Counted from the first letter of the stretch, positions 1 to 12,886 are shown. The stretch is DNA of 64,000 bases from Hyaloperonospora brassicae (GCA_947650285.1 CANTFL010000137.1:62001-126000), one strand, 5' to 3'. Translations and numbers: made by a program. The notes: generated by a model from the sequence alone, not told the origin.

Positions 1-1095
1 GTAGTAAATCAACCCACCCTGGCTCAACAAGAATCGTTCAGCGATGTTCTCAACCTCGAGAGCCTGTCGCTGTGTTTGTCGAATTCTACTCGCAGATACG
101 TCTTGAGATCTGCCCACTTCGTCTGTTTACCTTGTGCGGTCGACATCCGTTCTTTTTATTCATTTTGGATGTTTGTTGGGTCTATTCCCTCCGCATTTGA
201 TGATCCTTGAGTCTTAGGTTTCGATCGGGTCACTGCGAGTCGAGCTCGCTTCTATAATTCTTGATTTTCATCCGACTCCTCATTTCTCTTCGTTGGTCGT
301 CCATAACTCAGCTGTTCGGCGAATTGTGCTTGACATGTTGCACTTCGTGTAGTCGCTGACACCGCTGGTATAGATTTGCTGACCTCAACCTGTTCGCTGT
401 CTCCAACCAAATTTTTCCGTATCCGATTAAACTTCTGTATGTCCTCATAGCGTTCCTCACACAAGGTTAATTTTTCGTCGTGGCGTCCAGTGCTTCCGTG
501 GCCAATACGTCGGAGGCCGTATTGGAACTACGTATAAGGTGTGTTTTTATCGTATGGGATTACAAATTCTTACTAACTTTTAATGACGTGTCAGTTCCAC
601 TTGCAGTGCGCTTTGTTTACACGCGATAACTTCCATAGGTTGCTGGCTCGCTAGCCTCGATTCTCCTACTATGATCAGATCAGGAACTTGGAGATACGAA
701 ACGGCTAAAGCGGCTCATTTCGTACAGGCGTTTTCTGCCAAATTAACTGTGGTCAACGGAAGGTAATCACTCGCAGCCATTAAGACCGACCTCTCGGGAA
801 TTCTCCACAATATTTACGCACAACTTCCAAATCCGCCATGTTTAGCTATATTTGATGAGCCGTCAAAAGACATGACCGACCCAAATAAATTTGAGGAGAC
901 TTGTGCATATAAAATCTCAGGATCGAGGCGTACTACTGTACCATGAGTGGAGTATAGGGTAATGTTGGCCAATGATTTGCCGAGTCCGAATGTCGGTGTG
1001 ATGGCCGCCTAGAGTAGCCGCAGATAATCCACGTCTTGTTGTTAACTCTCTTGATTTTAAAATGATAGGTTGACAACAGCACGGCGAAGCTTAAT
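1..1095. other. Unassigned left flank
   Basis: No ORF longer than about 70 codons and no recognisable domain, tRNA or repeat end was seen. The segment ends at the first LTR. It may be older decayed repeat DNA, but nothing here supports a specific call. Confidence 0.5.
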
Positions 1096-1544
1096 TGTAA
1101 CGGGGCACGCTTTGTGTCAATTCAACACAAGGTTGTGTGCTCCCGACGTCACGTATGTGTGGCGTGAGGAAGCGCAGCGAAGTAGGCAGAACTCGAAAGC
1201 TCTGTATAAGGGAAAAGGTAGAACTGTATTTCACATATTTAAATTTTCTTAATAAACCATCTTTGTCTTGAGCTAACTATATTAAACTACAATCTCCTAT
1301 GTGAATTTCTTTCCCACCACCCACTGCGCGCAATTAGCAGCGATTGGTCGGTTAATCTGGTTGACGCACCGTGAACATCAACCATCAGGTGGAGCAACCC
1401 ATCAAAGAAATATTACCCTCGGGGGTAATATTCCGACAACCTTAATACTTACGCGTAATGTTAATTGAACATTTTCTAAAAAGATTACGTTCAAAAATTT
1501 GTACGACGATATCAATTTTTATGTAACGGGACCACCCCGTCACA
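1096..1544 (-). repeat. Left LTR of element A (3' LTR in element sense)
   Basis: About 449 bp, TGTAACGGGG...CCCCGTCACA. The match to the LTR pieces at 8807-9107 and 12887-13042 defines it. It contains several inverted repeats, such as TATTACCC/GGGTAATA around 1415-1434 and the terminal TGTAACGGG/CCCGTCACA. It is followed at 1545 by tcaccccccccttta, which on the minus strand is a purine-rich polypurine tract directly before the LTR. Confidence 0.85.
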
Positions 1545-1612
1545 TCACCCCCCCCTTTAACCATTAGTCACTACAGTTAGGGATTGACTGATTGTTGACA
1601 GAGTGACCACCG

Positions 1613-3390
1613 TTGAGTCGCTCTGTGGAATTAAGGTACTTGTTAATTCTGCCCACGCATTCAGCCTTTCAGCGCATGACGAGTTCGTCCATGCGCTGCT
1701 CAAATAATACCGACAGTAAAGCGGCTGCACGGATGCATGCAGCCAAAAAAAACTGCTCAAGACTCAACAGCAGGTGTAAAGTCACCTGCTGCTGCCAGTT
1801 AACAGACTCCACCTCTCGTAGTTGCAGGAGCACAGGGTCAACCACGTGCTGACTCTCCACCCGTATCATCGGCTGCGGGAGTTACTCTTATGGACCAAGA
1901 TCCCGAGATAGAGGTGATCTATTCATGCGAGTCTTATTCTCCATCCAACTCAAAGCCGTGCGCATAGCCCAACAATAAGGGTTGAGGAATCGGCGACTGC
2001 TGCGCCTCGCGTCAGTCTCGATAAATACTTGCGCCATGAGATCCGGCGAGTCTGTGAACTAGCCGCCGGGATCTAAAAGATCGCGTCGTGCTCGTACGAG
2101 GCGAGTGCAAAACATGAGGACCAAAGTCCTCATGAGATTATTGATGACTCTTCGCGGAGTCATCGTAGCCATAGCCGCAGCAACACTAGGTATTGCGGCG
2201 GTCGTGTTTCTAGCTCTCACGTTGTCAGCACGCAGGAGGAGTAGGATCGCAACGCGTTGATATCTGCTCCTGAGAAGAAGCCATGGATGCCTACCTTGAG
2301 CGAGTTTGGAGAGTTGTCGGATCACACTCTTTGACTCGTCAAGGATCCATGGAATTGATCCCAGTGCGAGAAATTATCACACTGAGCATGAATTTTACAT
2401 CGCTGTCTTTTTCAGACATCGATGGTACCACGGTAACCACATACTAGACGAATTCTCGTTGGTTCAGGCGTGGAATTCTTTCATCGGCAACATTAGAAAT
2501 GTTGACCGTGACAGTTGTCCGGACAAGCTCACTGCAGCTCGCAATAAGTTTTAACAGAAGTCCATAACTGGTGCTCGATTCAATGTGCATCAATTGTCTC
2601 AAGAGGCAGGTTTACCTTGCCTCTAGTGGGAAGAGAAATGTCAGAGTTGTATTATCAACTCTGTTCGCGCCCATGGAGAGGCCTTCTTCCCTGATGAACC
2701 CTACTATAGGGCGCGTATCTCGTCCGAGATGTACAAAGGGATTGAGAACCTACAATCCCTTTACGTACGCGCCGGACGTTCATTCGACGATGGTCCTCCT
2801 CCAAAGTGTGGGTCACATCGTATTGCTGGACGAGACAGGGTATATCCATCATCAGCTGGGAGCGGGGCTCTCAGCTGTTCCACTAGGGTGGATACCACCG
2901 CCACTGGACGAGGTAACTCATCCTTGATCTCAAACGTGCAGTGGTTCAAAATAAGCTCCACAAGGAATTGTTGTCAACAGTGGGGGTCAATCAAGGGATG
3001 TGGAGGCGGAGGGAAAACCTCCTCCAGGTCGTTTGTCTCAATATCTCAACCAGTACGAGATGAATCTCGCAATAGATCAATTGCGCTAGGATTTAAAACA
3101 CGAGCGGGACAGGCGCTACTCTCTGACCGATTCTGTGCGGCAACTCTGCAAGGATCGGAAGGCTGATCGGGCGAAGGATCGTGCCGATTAAGCCCTTTCC
3201 CAATTTCAGGCTGAGCGTGATGTCCGCTTCCTCGTCGAAGAGCTGGGTGCAGCTGATAGGGAGATCTCTGAAATGCGTGGAGAGATCTCTGCATTACGCG
3301 TACAGACTGACCATCTGGAGCGCGAGCGCAAGAACCTAATGAAGGTTCTTGAACGCGGGGTATCTTCATCGTAGAATGGGTGCATATCCT
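1613..3390 (+). pseudogene. Antisense ORF of element A (decayed)
   Basis: Plus-strand pieces align with the intact 534-aa antisense ORF of element C. A segment near 1881-1925 reads DPEIEVIYS against DPDVEVIYS in C. The segment 2306-2554 reads LFDSSRIHGIDPSARN and RHRWYHGN, matching [16 protein letters not shown] and RHRWYNSN. In the segment near 2580-2690 the C-x6-C-x2-C-x7-H spacing survives around a stop. The end near 3331-3380 retains RKNLMKVLERG. Several stops and frameshifts break it. Central-domain identity to C looks like roughly 40-45 percent by eye with many conservative changes, which suggests the protein evolved under constraint before it decayed. Confidence 0.7.
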
Positions 3391-6300
3391 ACGTGGTAGC
3401 TCGATCGTGTATGTGTTGCCTTGTCGGCATAGCACACGAAAAGGTCCGATGTACTTGGGCAGTAATTAGCTGCTGCCCACGTCGACTAATACATGTCTAG
3501 GTAAGCTTATTTTAGATAGTAGGACTACGTCGTCTTCAATAACTGAAAGACGCTTTGCTCTTCCATTCTTGTCAGCGTTACGTTTCTGTTGGTCCACCGC
3601 GTGAGCGATGGGATCTTGCACGAAACGGACCACTGCTTCACGAGCCAGCAGAAATATTTCTGCTGGCTCGGCATTTTTGTTCTTTTTTTATATATCAGCG
3701 AGGGTGTCATCGTCCTCGCTGAAGTAGCCGTTGGTGATGCTGAAAACATGAGCATCTTCATCCTCATCTGACTCAAAATTAGCGTCATCGCTAGTATTGA
3801 GGTGATCTTCTTCATCGATGTCGACTTGATCGACATCGGTATCATAAGTGGCGACGTTACAGTCGACACGTGACAAGCAAGAGCCAGAACGGTTTTTGCT
3901 TGAGCGAGTCCCCCCGAATCCAAGATTCACACTCTAAGAGGGCGAGAAGACGTTGATGGCGTAATCCATTCACGAAAAACGGTAGGTGCTGTGTAGAAGC
4001 ATGCACCAAATTTTTGATGGCGAATTCCACCATCGGTAGAAATTTGCTCCAACTTGAGAACGAGTGGGCTTATCGTCGAAGGATCTCTTCCAGGACCCGG
4101 TTTGCACATTCCGTCTGACCATCTGTTTAGGAAAGGTCAGATGGAGACATCTTCACCCGTGTTTTGAGTAAACAGAACACGGATTGTTAAAAGTCTGCCG
4201 TAAACCGAGGGTCACGGTCTGACATGAGTTCACGGAGTAACTCATGGCGAAACACTATGTCGACAAAGACACGCGCATATCTGAGTGCCGTGATCGACTC
4301 GTGGACAGCAGCAAGATGCACCATCTTGCTGAAACGGTCAACAAACACAAGAATACCATTATTCTTGTGAGCGTCTTCGGGAAAACCGAAGACGAAGTCC
4401 ATTGAAACGGACTGCCAGCACTCTGCCGGGACACTAAGAGGATGTAATGGTGCACGGGATGAAGGAACTGACTTCACCCGCTGACAAACCTCGCAAGCTC
4501 GAATGTACATGCGGTCAAACGGATACTGTCGGGGCCAGTAATAGTCACGACTTACCGTAAGTTAAGTCGTTTCCCTTCCACTATGCCCGCCTGTTTGGGC
4601 ATCATGACACTCATACACTATGCGTAAGCGCAAATCATTATGCGTGGGGACCAAAACACGAGGTTTGTCGCCGGCAGCGACCGTGTAGTATAGCAACCCG
4701 TTGCAAGTTGTGTACCGATCCGAAGAGAATCGGTACAAAGCCGGTGAATATTTCAAGGGTTACGAGATGGATTTGCCAGATTATTCATCAAGCGCAGACG
4801 TTTCTTATCTTCTGCGTAGGTCTTCCTCCCGTCGTCAAGAAATGTTGACGACGGAATACTGACCGTAACTACAGCAACAGTGGGATTGTTTCCACTGTTG
4901 AATTGCGCGCTTTGATCGAAATCGGCTTAGCTCGATAGTGCATCAGCGATGACGTTGAGTCGTCCTGGTTTATACTCCACGGATAAGTTGTACTCCGCGA
5001 AGAAGGACAGCCACCTCGCCATTCGTTGCGAGAGGTGGAGACTGTTTACGTCCGAGCGTAGTGATGCATTGTCCGTATAGACGATGAGTGGTTAATTTAC
5101 CAAGCGACATACACGAAACTTAGAAAGTGCATATTTATTGGCAAGGCGTTCCTTGTCATGCACTGGGTATTTACGTTCGGCTGCTTGCAGCTGACGCGAT
5201 TGATTATAGACGACGCGCTCCGCGCCATCTGTATCAAATTGCACTAGCGCACAGCCGATTGCAAAAACACTGGCGTCACAGACCATATGAGAAGGTCTGT
5301 TCTGAATCTGCAATCGCCAATATCGGCGACTGCATCAAGCTCTGCTCGATACCCTCAAAGAAATGCTGGCACTCAGCGTTCCATGACCACTTGACATTTT
5401 TCTTGAGTAAACAAGAAAGATATACCGTCATTTTCGCGTAGTTGCGAAGTACTTGTGCAAGTACGCCGCTAGCCCAAGGAACTTCCTTAGTCCCTTGACA
5501 TCGAATGGCACGGGCCAGTCGGTGATCGCCTTGATCTTTTCGGGATCAGGGCGTACGCCGTCTTTACCCACGATGCACCCAAGAAGTGGTATTTCGCTAG
5601 CCGCGAATATACACTTCTTTAGGTTGGCGTACAACTTATGCTTGTGCATAAGTTGAAGGACCTGACGAACGTGTTCTGTGAACTTCAGCGTCCGTCTTTC
5701 CGTCCATAGCCCATCTATAGACAAACACATCGTCGAAGTAACTCGGTGCGAAATCTCGCACCGGTCTCAACAGATTTGTGACACATCTGTTGAACGTTGC
5801 AGGGGCATTACTCAGCCCCTGTGGCATCACTAGCCACTCCCACAGCATCCCGGTGGGGGTTCTCACTGCTGTGTAACGGGATGTACCGTTCACTCGTGAG
5901 GATCTGATAGAATCCATCCATCAGATACATGGACGAAAAGATAATACTCTTTGACATACCATCTATGATCACGTCCTTCCTCGGTATCGGCGTCTGATCC
6001 GGTACCGTTGCAGCATTCAACTTGTTGAATGCGTGCACTATCCGCCATCCTCCTGTGGCCTTTCGCACACAGAAGGTCGGAGAGCTGTGAGGGGATGTTG
6101 ATCCCCTCACATGGCCCGCTGCTAAGCGGTCGGCAAAGAGCTTATCGATCGCTAGTACTTGTTCACGAGGCAGTGGCCACTTCTTCATGACACAGTACTT
6201 CGAGGTCGGTTTGAGCTCGATCTCGTGTCGAGAGCCTTTGTCCTTAGGCAACTCACAAGGTACATATTCAGGGAACACATCCTTGAATTCGATCAAATCC

Positions 6301-7597
6301 TTGTACAAAGTATTTGCCTGAAGTGACTTCCAGGAATGAGATTCATATCTCTCAATCCGAGTCTTCTCATCGAGGACACTTTCGTCCATCGATGAGCTGC
6401 TGAGAACCCGTTCGTTCTCAGCAAATACTGTTGCCGACCGAATATCGGACACATACTCATCCTCTGTGACGAGTATATAGATCTACTTGATCTTGCCACA
6501 ACGCAGATCACTCAATAACCGTTTCGTTCTAGCGTTGGCAACTGAGTTATCTCCGAAGTTAACTTCGGAGGCACAATCAGATCGAGCGTATAAGCGCCTA
6601 CACTTTATCCGTCATTGACCAAGACGTTCAACGTCTCGGTTTCTTCCTGGGAACTTGCTTACACAGCTTGTTGAGAGCCTGTTCTCTCAACATGTAACTC
6701 GAGAGGAAGTCCTTCCACTTGAACGTGGGGCTTTTTCCCTCGACGTCTTCTGACTGTGGCTGTGCAACCACAGCCAGGTACCGATCCTCTACGGTCGACT
6801 CTCCAGTCGACCTAGGATGACCGTGTTGACATTTGGTGACAACAGGTTTCTTCGTTCTACGATGTTGCCCGCTAGACATAAGTCTATGTCCCGATCCACT
6901 CGACTTACTTTAGTGGTCGACCTTCAGCACTGCCTGTGCTTCTGTACAGCCGCCGGGAGCTTGCTCCACAGTGTAGTGATCAGCTACACTGAGGTCTTGT
7001 GCAGTCGTGCTAACGACCGTACCGCAAGTGAGGCTATCGCGCTCACTCGCAGAACATCCACACGCTTGTGAACGCTCCAAGATGTTCATCAGATGGCCAT
7101 CTGATGAACAAGTAGCAGGCATCTTCACGGATCGATGCTGCCAGCTCACTTTTAACTCGTATCTTCTGAGCCAAGGTAATCCTAGGATGACATCAAATTT
7201 GTCATCCAGATCAGTACGATGAAATCTTCATCGTATTGTTAGCCTTCTAACATGAAGTGGATTCCCACTACTCATATATCAAAAGTTATCTTTGCGCATG
7301 TGGCGAGACGCACTTTCATCCTCGTTGAAGGGATGTCGCGCTCAACGAACTTGAGCCCACGACCCTCTAGTGACTGGCGACGAACAAAGTTGTTAAGAAC
7401 GCCACAGTAAACTAGGGCGCGAAGTTTTTGATCTGTTATCACTTGCAACTTCAAAGTGATGAGTGATGTCTCATCACCAGGTGCAGAGACACACACCGAT
7501 TGTGTATCTATATAAAATTTCATCAAGGGATTTGCAAATTCACATAAGTTTGCTGGATCAGTAGGAAGCTCCGCCCCTACTGACCCTGTCCATTCTT
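2655..7597 (-). pseudogene. pol of element A (protease, RT, RNase H, integrase, chromodomain; broken)
   Basis: Recognisable minus-strand segments, from 5' to 3' of the gene: protease/linker at about 7272-7590 and 6628-7150; RT N-terminal and palm at 5636-6452, including SYFDDVF; RT thumb at 5428-5730; RNase H at 5092-5313 (VCDASVFAIGCALVQFDTDGA); integrase zinc-binding region near 4500-4756 and catalytic core at 4187-4510 (SMDFVFGFPEDAHKNNGILV, DRDPRFTADF); acidic integrase tail near 3688-3930; chromodomain remnant at 2655-2960 (YLVQW, EPRSQL). Frames change repeatedly and stops are present, so no polyprotein can be made. The region across 2655-3435 lies opposite the decayed antisense ORF. 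Confidence 0.85.
7555..7597 (-). promoter_or_regulatory. Relic of gag-pol frameshift signal, element A
   Basis: The stem-loop corresponding to the signal in B and C is still present (GGTCAGTAGG pairing with CCTACTGATCC, same GCGGAG loop start). The slippery run is damaged: AAAGAAT instead of AAAAAAT. This fits a signal that decayed after the element died. Confidence 0.5.
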
Positions 7598-8760
7598 TGA
7601 TGATCCGATTCTCTGTTGCATTTTGTAATAGCGTTGGACATACGCCCATTCCCCTTTTTGGTAAACGGTCGGTCTTTTTGCTTAGTACTGTTCGGTACTG
7701 GGAGTGGGGCACTACACTCGTAAGTGTAGTGTCTTAGCTTCTGACAACGATCGCACTCTTGCGATCGCTTGTTGTTTAAAAAGTGAGTTCTCTCCCTCTC
7801 AACATACCAAAGGTCCATGGGTTCTAAGTCTCCAGTCTCTTGTCGTCTCGGTGGACGATAAGAGCTCGAGCTAGCATGAGCCTGTCTCATGCTAAAGTCT
7901 TCCTGTTTCGCAGCTGCGATTGCTTGTTTAAGAGTATCCAACTCTAAGCGGAACAGGTGGTTTCTGACGGGACCATCTACGATACCTTGCATGAACACAG
8001 TAATCAACGTGTGTTCATGATACTGGTTTAGATGTTATACTACTCGCGAGGAGTCTTATAGATTAAGCGTAAGCGTGCACATCACGTTTACCCTGCTTGA
8101 TTTTCAGAAGCTCTGATAGAGCCTTCAACTCAGCTCGTCTCGATTCAAACGTCTGTTTGAGCCGGGACTTGAAGCATTAAGGTGACTTAAAAGCACATGG
8201 GTCGCTCGTCTCGAGCCCTAAGGTCCAAGTCCTGGCACGTCCCGGCAAGTGGGTTCGAGCCTATGAGAGTTTCATTTGCTCACCGTCGATACGACGTGCC
8301 TTTATGGCTCTATCTAGTTCGACGAATCATAATAGCAGAGAGTCTTCTTCTACTCCTTTGTACTTGGAGATGTCAATCTTCAAGATTTCGGGACGACGCG
8401 TGTGTGTCGTCCCGCCCACAGCAGCGTTGAATTGCTGCTATCTCAACAGCATTAAATTGCTTCTGTCTCAACAGCTCTGTCTGTTGAGAACCGAGTTCTC
8501 TCAACTGCTCAGCCTGTTGAACGCCTTGCTGGTGAAGCAAGGCTACCTTTTTTCTTTCGGCAACAAGTTCATTTTATATGAACCTGGCAATAGCGGCATG
8601 TTGGTGGTTCCTGTCAGGGGACTACAACCTGGCGCTAATGGCGGTTTAGCCGACGGTAGAACTCATTCGTTCTACCGCCCTCTATTTGGTGTCACTTATT
8701 AGGTTAAAGCCTTCATGCGTGGCGTAAAAGCTCTTCTCGTCATCCGACGTGTTAATGTCG
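7590..8760 (-). pseudogene. gag of element A (broken)
   Basis: Minus-strand reading of 7558-8007 gives the C-terminal part of gag: LITVFMQGI, DFSMRQAHA, EPMDLWYVE, then a CX2CX4HX4C zinc knuckle (CDRCQKLRHYTYEC). Upstream pieces to about 8760 match the intact gag of element C (ERMSSTVG near 8670) but contain stops and a frameshift. A capsid and nucleocapsid role is inferred from the family. Confidence 0.75.
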
Positions 8761-8806
8761 GATGAGTTGGTTGTGGTCGCTGGACGGACTACAAAACGCT
8801 ACCAGG

Positions 8807-9107
8807 TTTAACGGGGCACACCATGTTCCAATTCAACACAAGGTTGTGTGCTCCCGACGTCACGTACGTGTGGAGTGAGGAAGCGCAGCGAAGTAGGCAG
8901 AACTCAAAAGCTCTGTATAAGGGAAAAGGTAGAACTGTATTTCACATATTTAAATTTTCTTAATAAACCATCTTTGTCTTGAGCTAACTATATTAAACTA
9001 CAATCTCCTATGTGAAATTTATTTCCCACCACCCACTGCGCGCGTCCAGCAGCGATACCGGTTAATCTGGTTGACGTAACGTGAACATCAACCATCAGTT
9101 GGAGCAA
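8807..9107 (-). repeat. Right LTR of element A, first part (5' LTR, split by MULE)
   Basis: Matches 1096 to about 1395 of the left LTR with scattered differences. It begins TTTAACGGGG instead of TGTAACGGGG, a damaged terminus. It breaks off at 9107 within ttggagcaa, where the MULE begins; the remainder resumes at 12887. Confidence 0.85.
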
Positions 9108-9210
9108 GAACAAATTCAGAAACCAGTAGTAGATTTGTGCAAAATCCTGAAACCAGGACCAGTTCTGAGACGGGCCAATATATAGAGAACAACAAATGTT
9201 TACCACACCA
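9108..9210. repeat. MULE left terminal inverted repeat
   Basis: Pairs with 12786-12886 over about 100 bp with a few substitutions and one single-base gap. Shared blocks include TTCTGAGACGGGCCAA and ACAACAAATGT. Confidence 0.85.
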
Positions 9211-10299
9211 TTTTTGACTGCCTAATTGGATAAAACTACGTTATTGGGTAAGACAGTTTCCATTTTTAAAGGAGCCGGTGAATGATCCCATTGAACAGTA
9301 TCAATTCGGCAAATAAACGGCGCTTTGTTCATTTTGCGATGAACAAGAACCTGCGTTAAAGGTCGAAGGCGCCTGCGTTGGCACTCTATCTTCGCTATAA
9401 GCATACCTGCGATGCAAAGATAAGATACGAAGTGTTTATTAATCAGTACATGATAAGAGAGTGGGTGTCGAGTCAATGTAAATTTCTGTGCACGTGACAG
9501 AGCAGGGGACGCGGCGTGCGATAACCAGACGAAAGAGAACCTACCGGACGGTGTGCAGGTAGAAAGTCGACGATTTCCACAACTATATATGTTTTGACAC
9601 AATTTAATGGGATGTATTTTAATGTTTGTTCAATGCCTGCACCTTGTAATAGGTTGGACGTTGTCAAGATCGTAATCATCTCTCGTTTGGTACTTTGCAG
9701 GTCGAATGCGAATTGTTGGCGCCAGTTCTGATGTACGTATCGAGTATTTCTGACGTCTTTATGTTTTGTTTTACTACCAGGGATCGGATAAAAGGGATGT
9801 GCAAGTCGCGTAACAAGGCAAGAAATCGCGCTATAAAGGCGCGATATGTGAGCGCCAAGCACAGAGTGAACCCCCTGATGACCATGTATGATGCTTCCTG
9901 ATCGATGTAAGTGATGTCCCGCACATGCAGGTATAAGGAAGTGTTATTGTAGAAGTCTTACAGATGACACAAGTTATGTTCTAAGCCCTTTAATCACTGT
10001 AAATGTTAGCAATGAGAGTAAATAAACAAATAATATATAGCAAGCGTAAATAAAGCAACGTGTTGGCAAAGATGTTTTTGTGTTTATCCTATATAAAATC
10101 TATGCACAGCATGTGTAATTAAGTATAAAGGCAAAAGATCCACGATGGTGGCATTCATTCTTTGGGGTGTCGAACATCACTGTATCCGTCAAGAATACTG
10201 ACGCTTGATGTAGACACCTTATCGGGTCACTTCAGTCAATTGACTTTGCTTCGAATTGCTTGTTCTTTTGTCCCATAACAGTCGCATGGCGTCGACATG

Positions 10300-12568
10300 T
10301 TATCTTGTTGTGTCCCTCTTGAAAGCAGTAGCGGTATTTGTAAGAAGCTCCAGATTTCGAATCCCCAGAGCTACCGATACGTCTTTTTTTGTCGTCGTCC
10401 AGTTTTTATATAACAATGGTGGATCAATCTTCACTTGTCGTGTTCTGGTGCTGACAACAAATGTAATCGACTTACCCAGAAAAACCTTGCTCAAACGTTT
10501 TGACCATATATGCAGGATGGAAAGATGCTGTTATGTCGATTGTAGACCCATTAGCATGCAATACGGCAACAAGGCGTTGGCAAGGCAATCTCATTTGCAT
10601 AAAAGTTGAACAATAGCAACTTAAAGCCACAACATCAATGCGCCGGTATCTAGCATAGTCTTGTTTCGAGGTAAACCATATAGTGGAGGTCGACCGCACA
10701 ACTTTATATCCACCTGCAGATGCTAGTTTTTTTTTCAAAGAGACCGCGCACGAGGAGTCACAGTAATTTTCTTTGTTCTCCATTGTTTAATTTGATCTTG
10801 ACGCATGCAAAAAAAATTAAGAGTCGCCTGTGTTAACATTTTTAATCCTTCGAGAGGCGATGCATCATAAATTCCCTGAACGAGCATGGTGTTATTATTG
10901 CTTTCGACAAAGTTAGTGGTGCGCCACCCAAAAAGAGAACATGGTATCATTGGTTAAGCTAGATGGTCTTGGTGATACGTGCATATGGCCGAATTTGTGC
11001 TCGACGTCGTGAACTTTCGGACACTTAAATTTTCATCGACAGCTTCCATTTGCATATCCGCAAATACAGTCCAAAAAATGGGATCGATATTCCCGATTTA
11101 TGTGGCAACATCATCTCCAAACTTTGTTCTTACCTTCGTAAGAGCTGCATTGTATTCGATCTCGAATTCTGCTGCTTGAATTTTTCATACAGCATTCTCG
11201 AATTCAGATTCATAACATCCAAAATTCCGTCAGATGTTGCGCAAATTATGCAAAGTACCATTCAAATCTGGAGGCTAATACCTGTCATTGCGTATATTGT
11301 CTTTCACGGAATCTTGTATTTTCCCACGATCACTTATTATCGCGACATTCACTAAATTCATTCCAGCATCAATACACTGAACGAAAAACCATGAAATTTT
11401 GTCCTTGTTCTCCACATTTACGAAAGCGGTAGCCAACGTAATTGTATGTCCATTTCCGTCTCGACCAATGAGAGATAGTTTCACTGTAACGTAGTAGCCC
11501 GTTACATGAAATGTCATTAGAACAATTTGACAATAAAGAATACTACGTCGAATATTCTTTTAACAATATCGCAGACATGGTGATATTGTTGAGATGACCG
11601 AATGGTCTACTGATTGGTTGATATCGTGATGATATCAACCCACCAATCGCTGCTAGACGCGCGCAATGGGTGGTGAGTGGACGTCATCATACATTTAGTT
11701 ATATTGGTATAATTAAGTCAAGACAACAGAAGATTCAAGGAGTTATAGGACCTAATTATATTAATACAGTTTTACTTTTACCAGAGACTAGTCCGACTAC
11801 TTAGTCTCCTTTCCTTCCTCTGTGTTTCTTCAACACCTAGCAGGGCACTGTCGACCACTGTCGTCAGTGGAAGCATACTCCGTACTGGTCAACCAGTACG
11901 TAGTCAATAGTGCCCCGTTACAATCACGCCATTTAATTTGTGATGTCGTGAATGCGTTCCATCGAATCCAACCACCGGAACATTATACTGTTGGCTGCTT
12001 ACAGACACTCCAAAGGCCACAAACAAGCGGAAAAATCGATTCTCTTGGTCCACTTCGAGCGCCACAGTGCTGGATACGCTTAAGCGCTTTAATTCAATCA
12101 AATGTGGAGCTAAAAGCTCAAAAGACAACTTCCACTCGCCTTTCATCGCTTTAATTACCGCTTCTTTGGCTTTGAAAGTCTTGGTTCGATAATTTTGAAG
12201 GTTAGATCCGTCACGAACAGGACTAGCGCCACAATTACATTGCGCTTGATGCCATTGTCACCTCGAACCGCAGCACTATAAGTAGGAAAAAGCTTGATTT
12301 GACGTGCTGAAGGCTCGGCAGTCGCGAGACACACATCCGAGTGAACATCGACAAGCGTCGAAATGTAGTGATCAGAAGATGCACCCTTCCGTTGTCGCCT
12401 CGTCACGCGGACTTCCCACGGGCACTTGACTTGTGGGCACACATTCGTTTTGCTTCCACCACTGCACCTCTTGACCTTGCACTTGTCGATTTTGATTAAA
12501 ACAGCAGTTCTATATAAACACACTTGCAGCAGCGCCCGTCTGAAAAATGTGTCCCTTCGACAGTACAA
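10300..12568 (-). pseudogene. MULE transposase (broken)
   Basis: Reading on the minus strand, pieces occur in the order of a MULE transposase. 12155-12568 resembles a FAR1/FLYWCH-like DNA-binding region (CPWEVRVTRR, YISTLVDVHSDVC). 11923-12146 has VVGFDGTHSRHHKLNGV, the first catalytic Asp motif (DGTH). 11275-11484 has LSLIGRDGNGHTITLA and ISDRGK. 10735-10950 has TTNFVESNNN. 10472-10783 has a SWIM-like zinc motif (CYCSTFMQMRLPCQR, with Arg where His is usual). Frame changes and the LTR insertion between DGTH and the next block make it non-functional. Confidence 0.8.
11485..11922 (+). repeat. Solo LTR of the B family, inside the MULE transposase
   Basis: 438 bp, TGTAACG...CCCCGTTACA, inverted relative to the LTRs at 32671 and 39984. 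Flanks are ttcac (11480-11484) and atcac (11923-11927), a 5-bp duplication with one mismatch. Shared inner blocks include CGTACTGGTCAACCAGTACG and GATATCGTGATGATATC. It splits the MULE transposase between its first and second catalytic blocks. A solo LTR is what remains after recombination between the two LTRs of an inserted element. Confidence 0.85.
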
Positions 12569-12674
12569 TGGTACCGTAAATTTCTTCCATGTCGATCTTC
12601 GTCATTTTGGGAGAAACCAAGGTGTATTATTTCATGTGTCTACATAATAAACTTGACTAGGACACCGCACATAA

Positions 12675-12800
12675 AATCATGTGGTCCAAACGAATAAATG
12701 TGTGGTCCACACTAAATAAATGCGTGGTCCACATTATGAACTGTGTGGCAAATATTAATAAACTATGTGTACCACATTAAAAAACTGTGTGGTCCACATT
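12675..12800. repeat. Subterminal repeats of the MULE
   Basis: About five imperfect copies, spaced about 25-30 bp, of a unit centred on TGTGGTCCACA (itself palindromic), separated by AT-rich aataaat/attaat spacers. They lie just inside the right TIR. The left end has one related copy near 9198-9210 (TTTACCACACCA). Subterminal repeats of this kind are often transposase-binding sites; that role is inferred. Confidence 0.6.
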
Positions 12801-12886
12801 TGTTGTACTCTATGTTGGCCCGTCTCAGAACTGGTGCTGGTTTCAGGACTTTTGCACAAATTTACTGCTGGTTTCTGGATTTGCTC
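12786..12886. repeat. MULE right terminal inverted repeat
   Basis: Inverted counterpart of 9108-9210, ending GGATTTGCTC followed by the target duplication gtggagcaa. Confidence 0.85.

Larger units (their letters stand above)
9108..12886 (-). mobile_element. MULE (Mutator-like) DNA transposon with nested solo LTR
   Basis: The two ends are inverted copies of about 100 bp (9108-9210 and 12786-12886), starting GAACAAATTCAGAAACCAG and, inverted, GAGCAAATCCAGAAACCAG. The flanks are ttggagcaa (9099-9107) and gtggagcaa (12887-12895). The uninterrupted left LTR of element A has gtggagcaa here, so this is a 9-bp target duplication with one later mutation, the size typical of Mutator-like elements. Inside, the minus strand carries broken pieces of a MULE transposase. 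A 438-bp solo LTR sits within the transposase. Total 3779 bp including the LTR. Confidence 0.9.
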
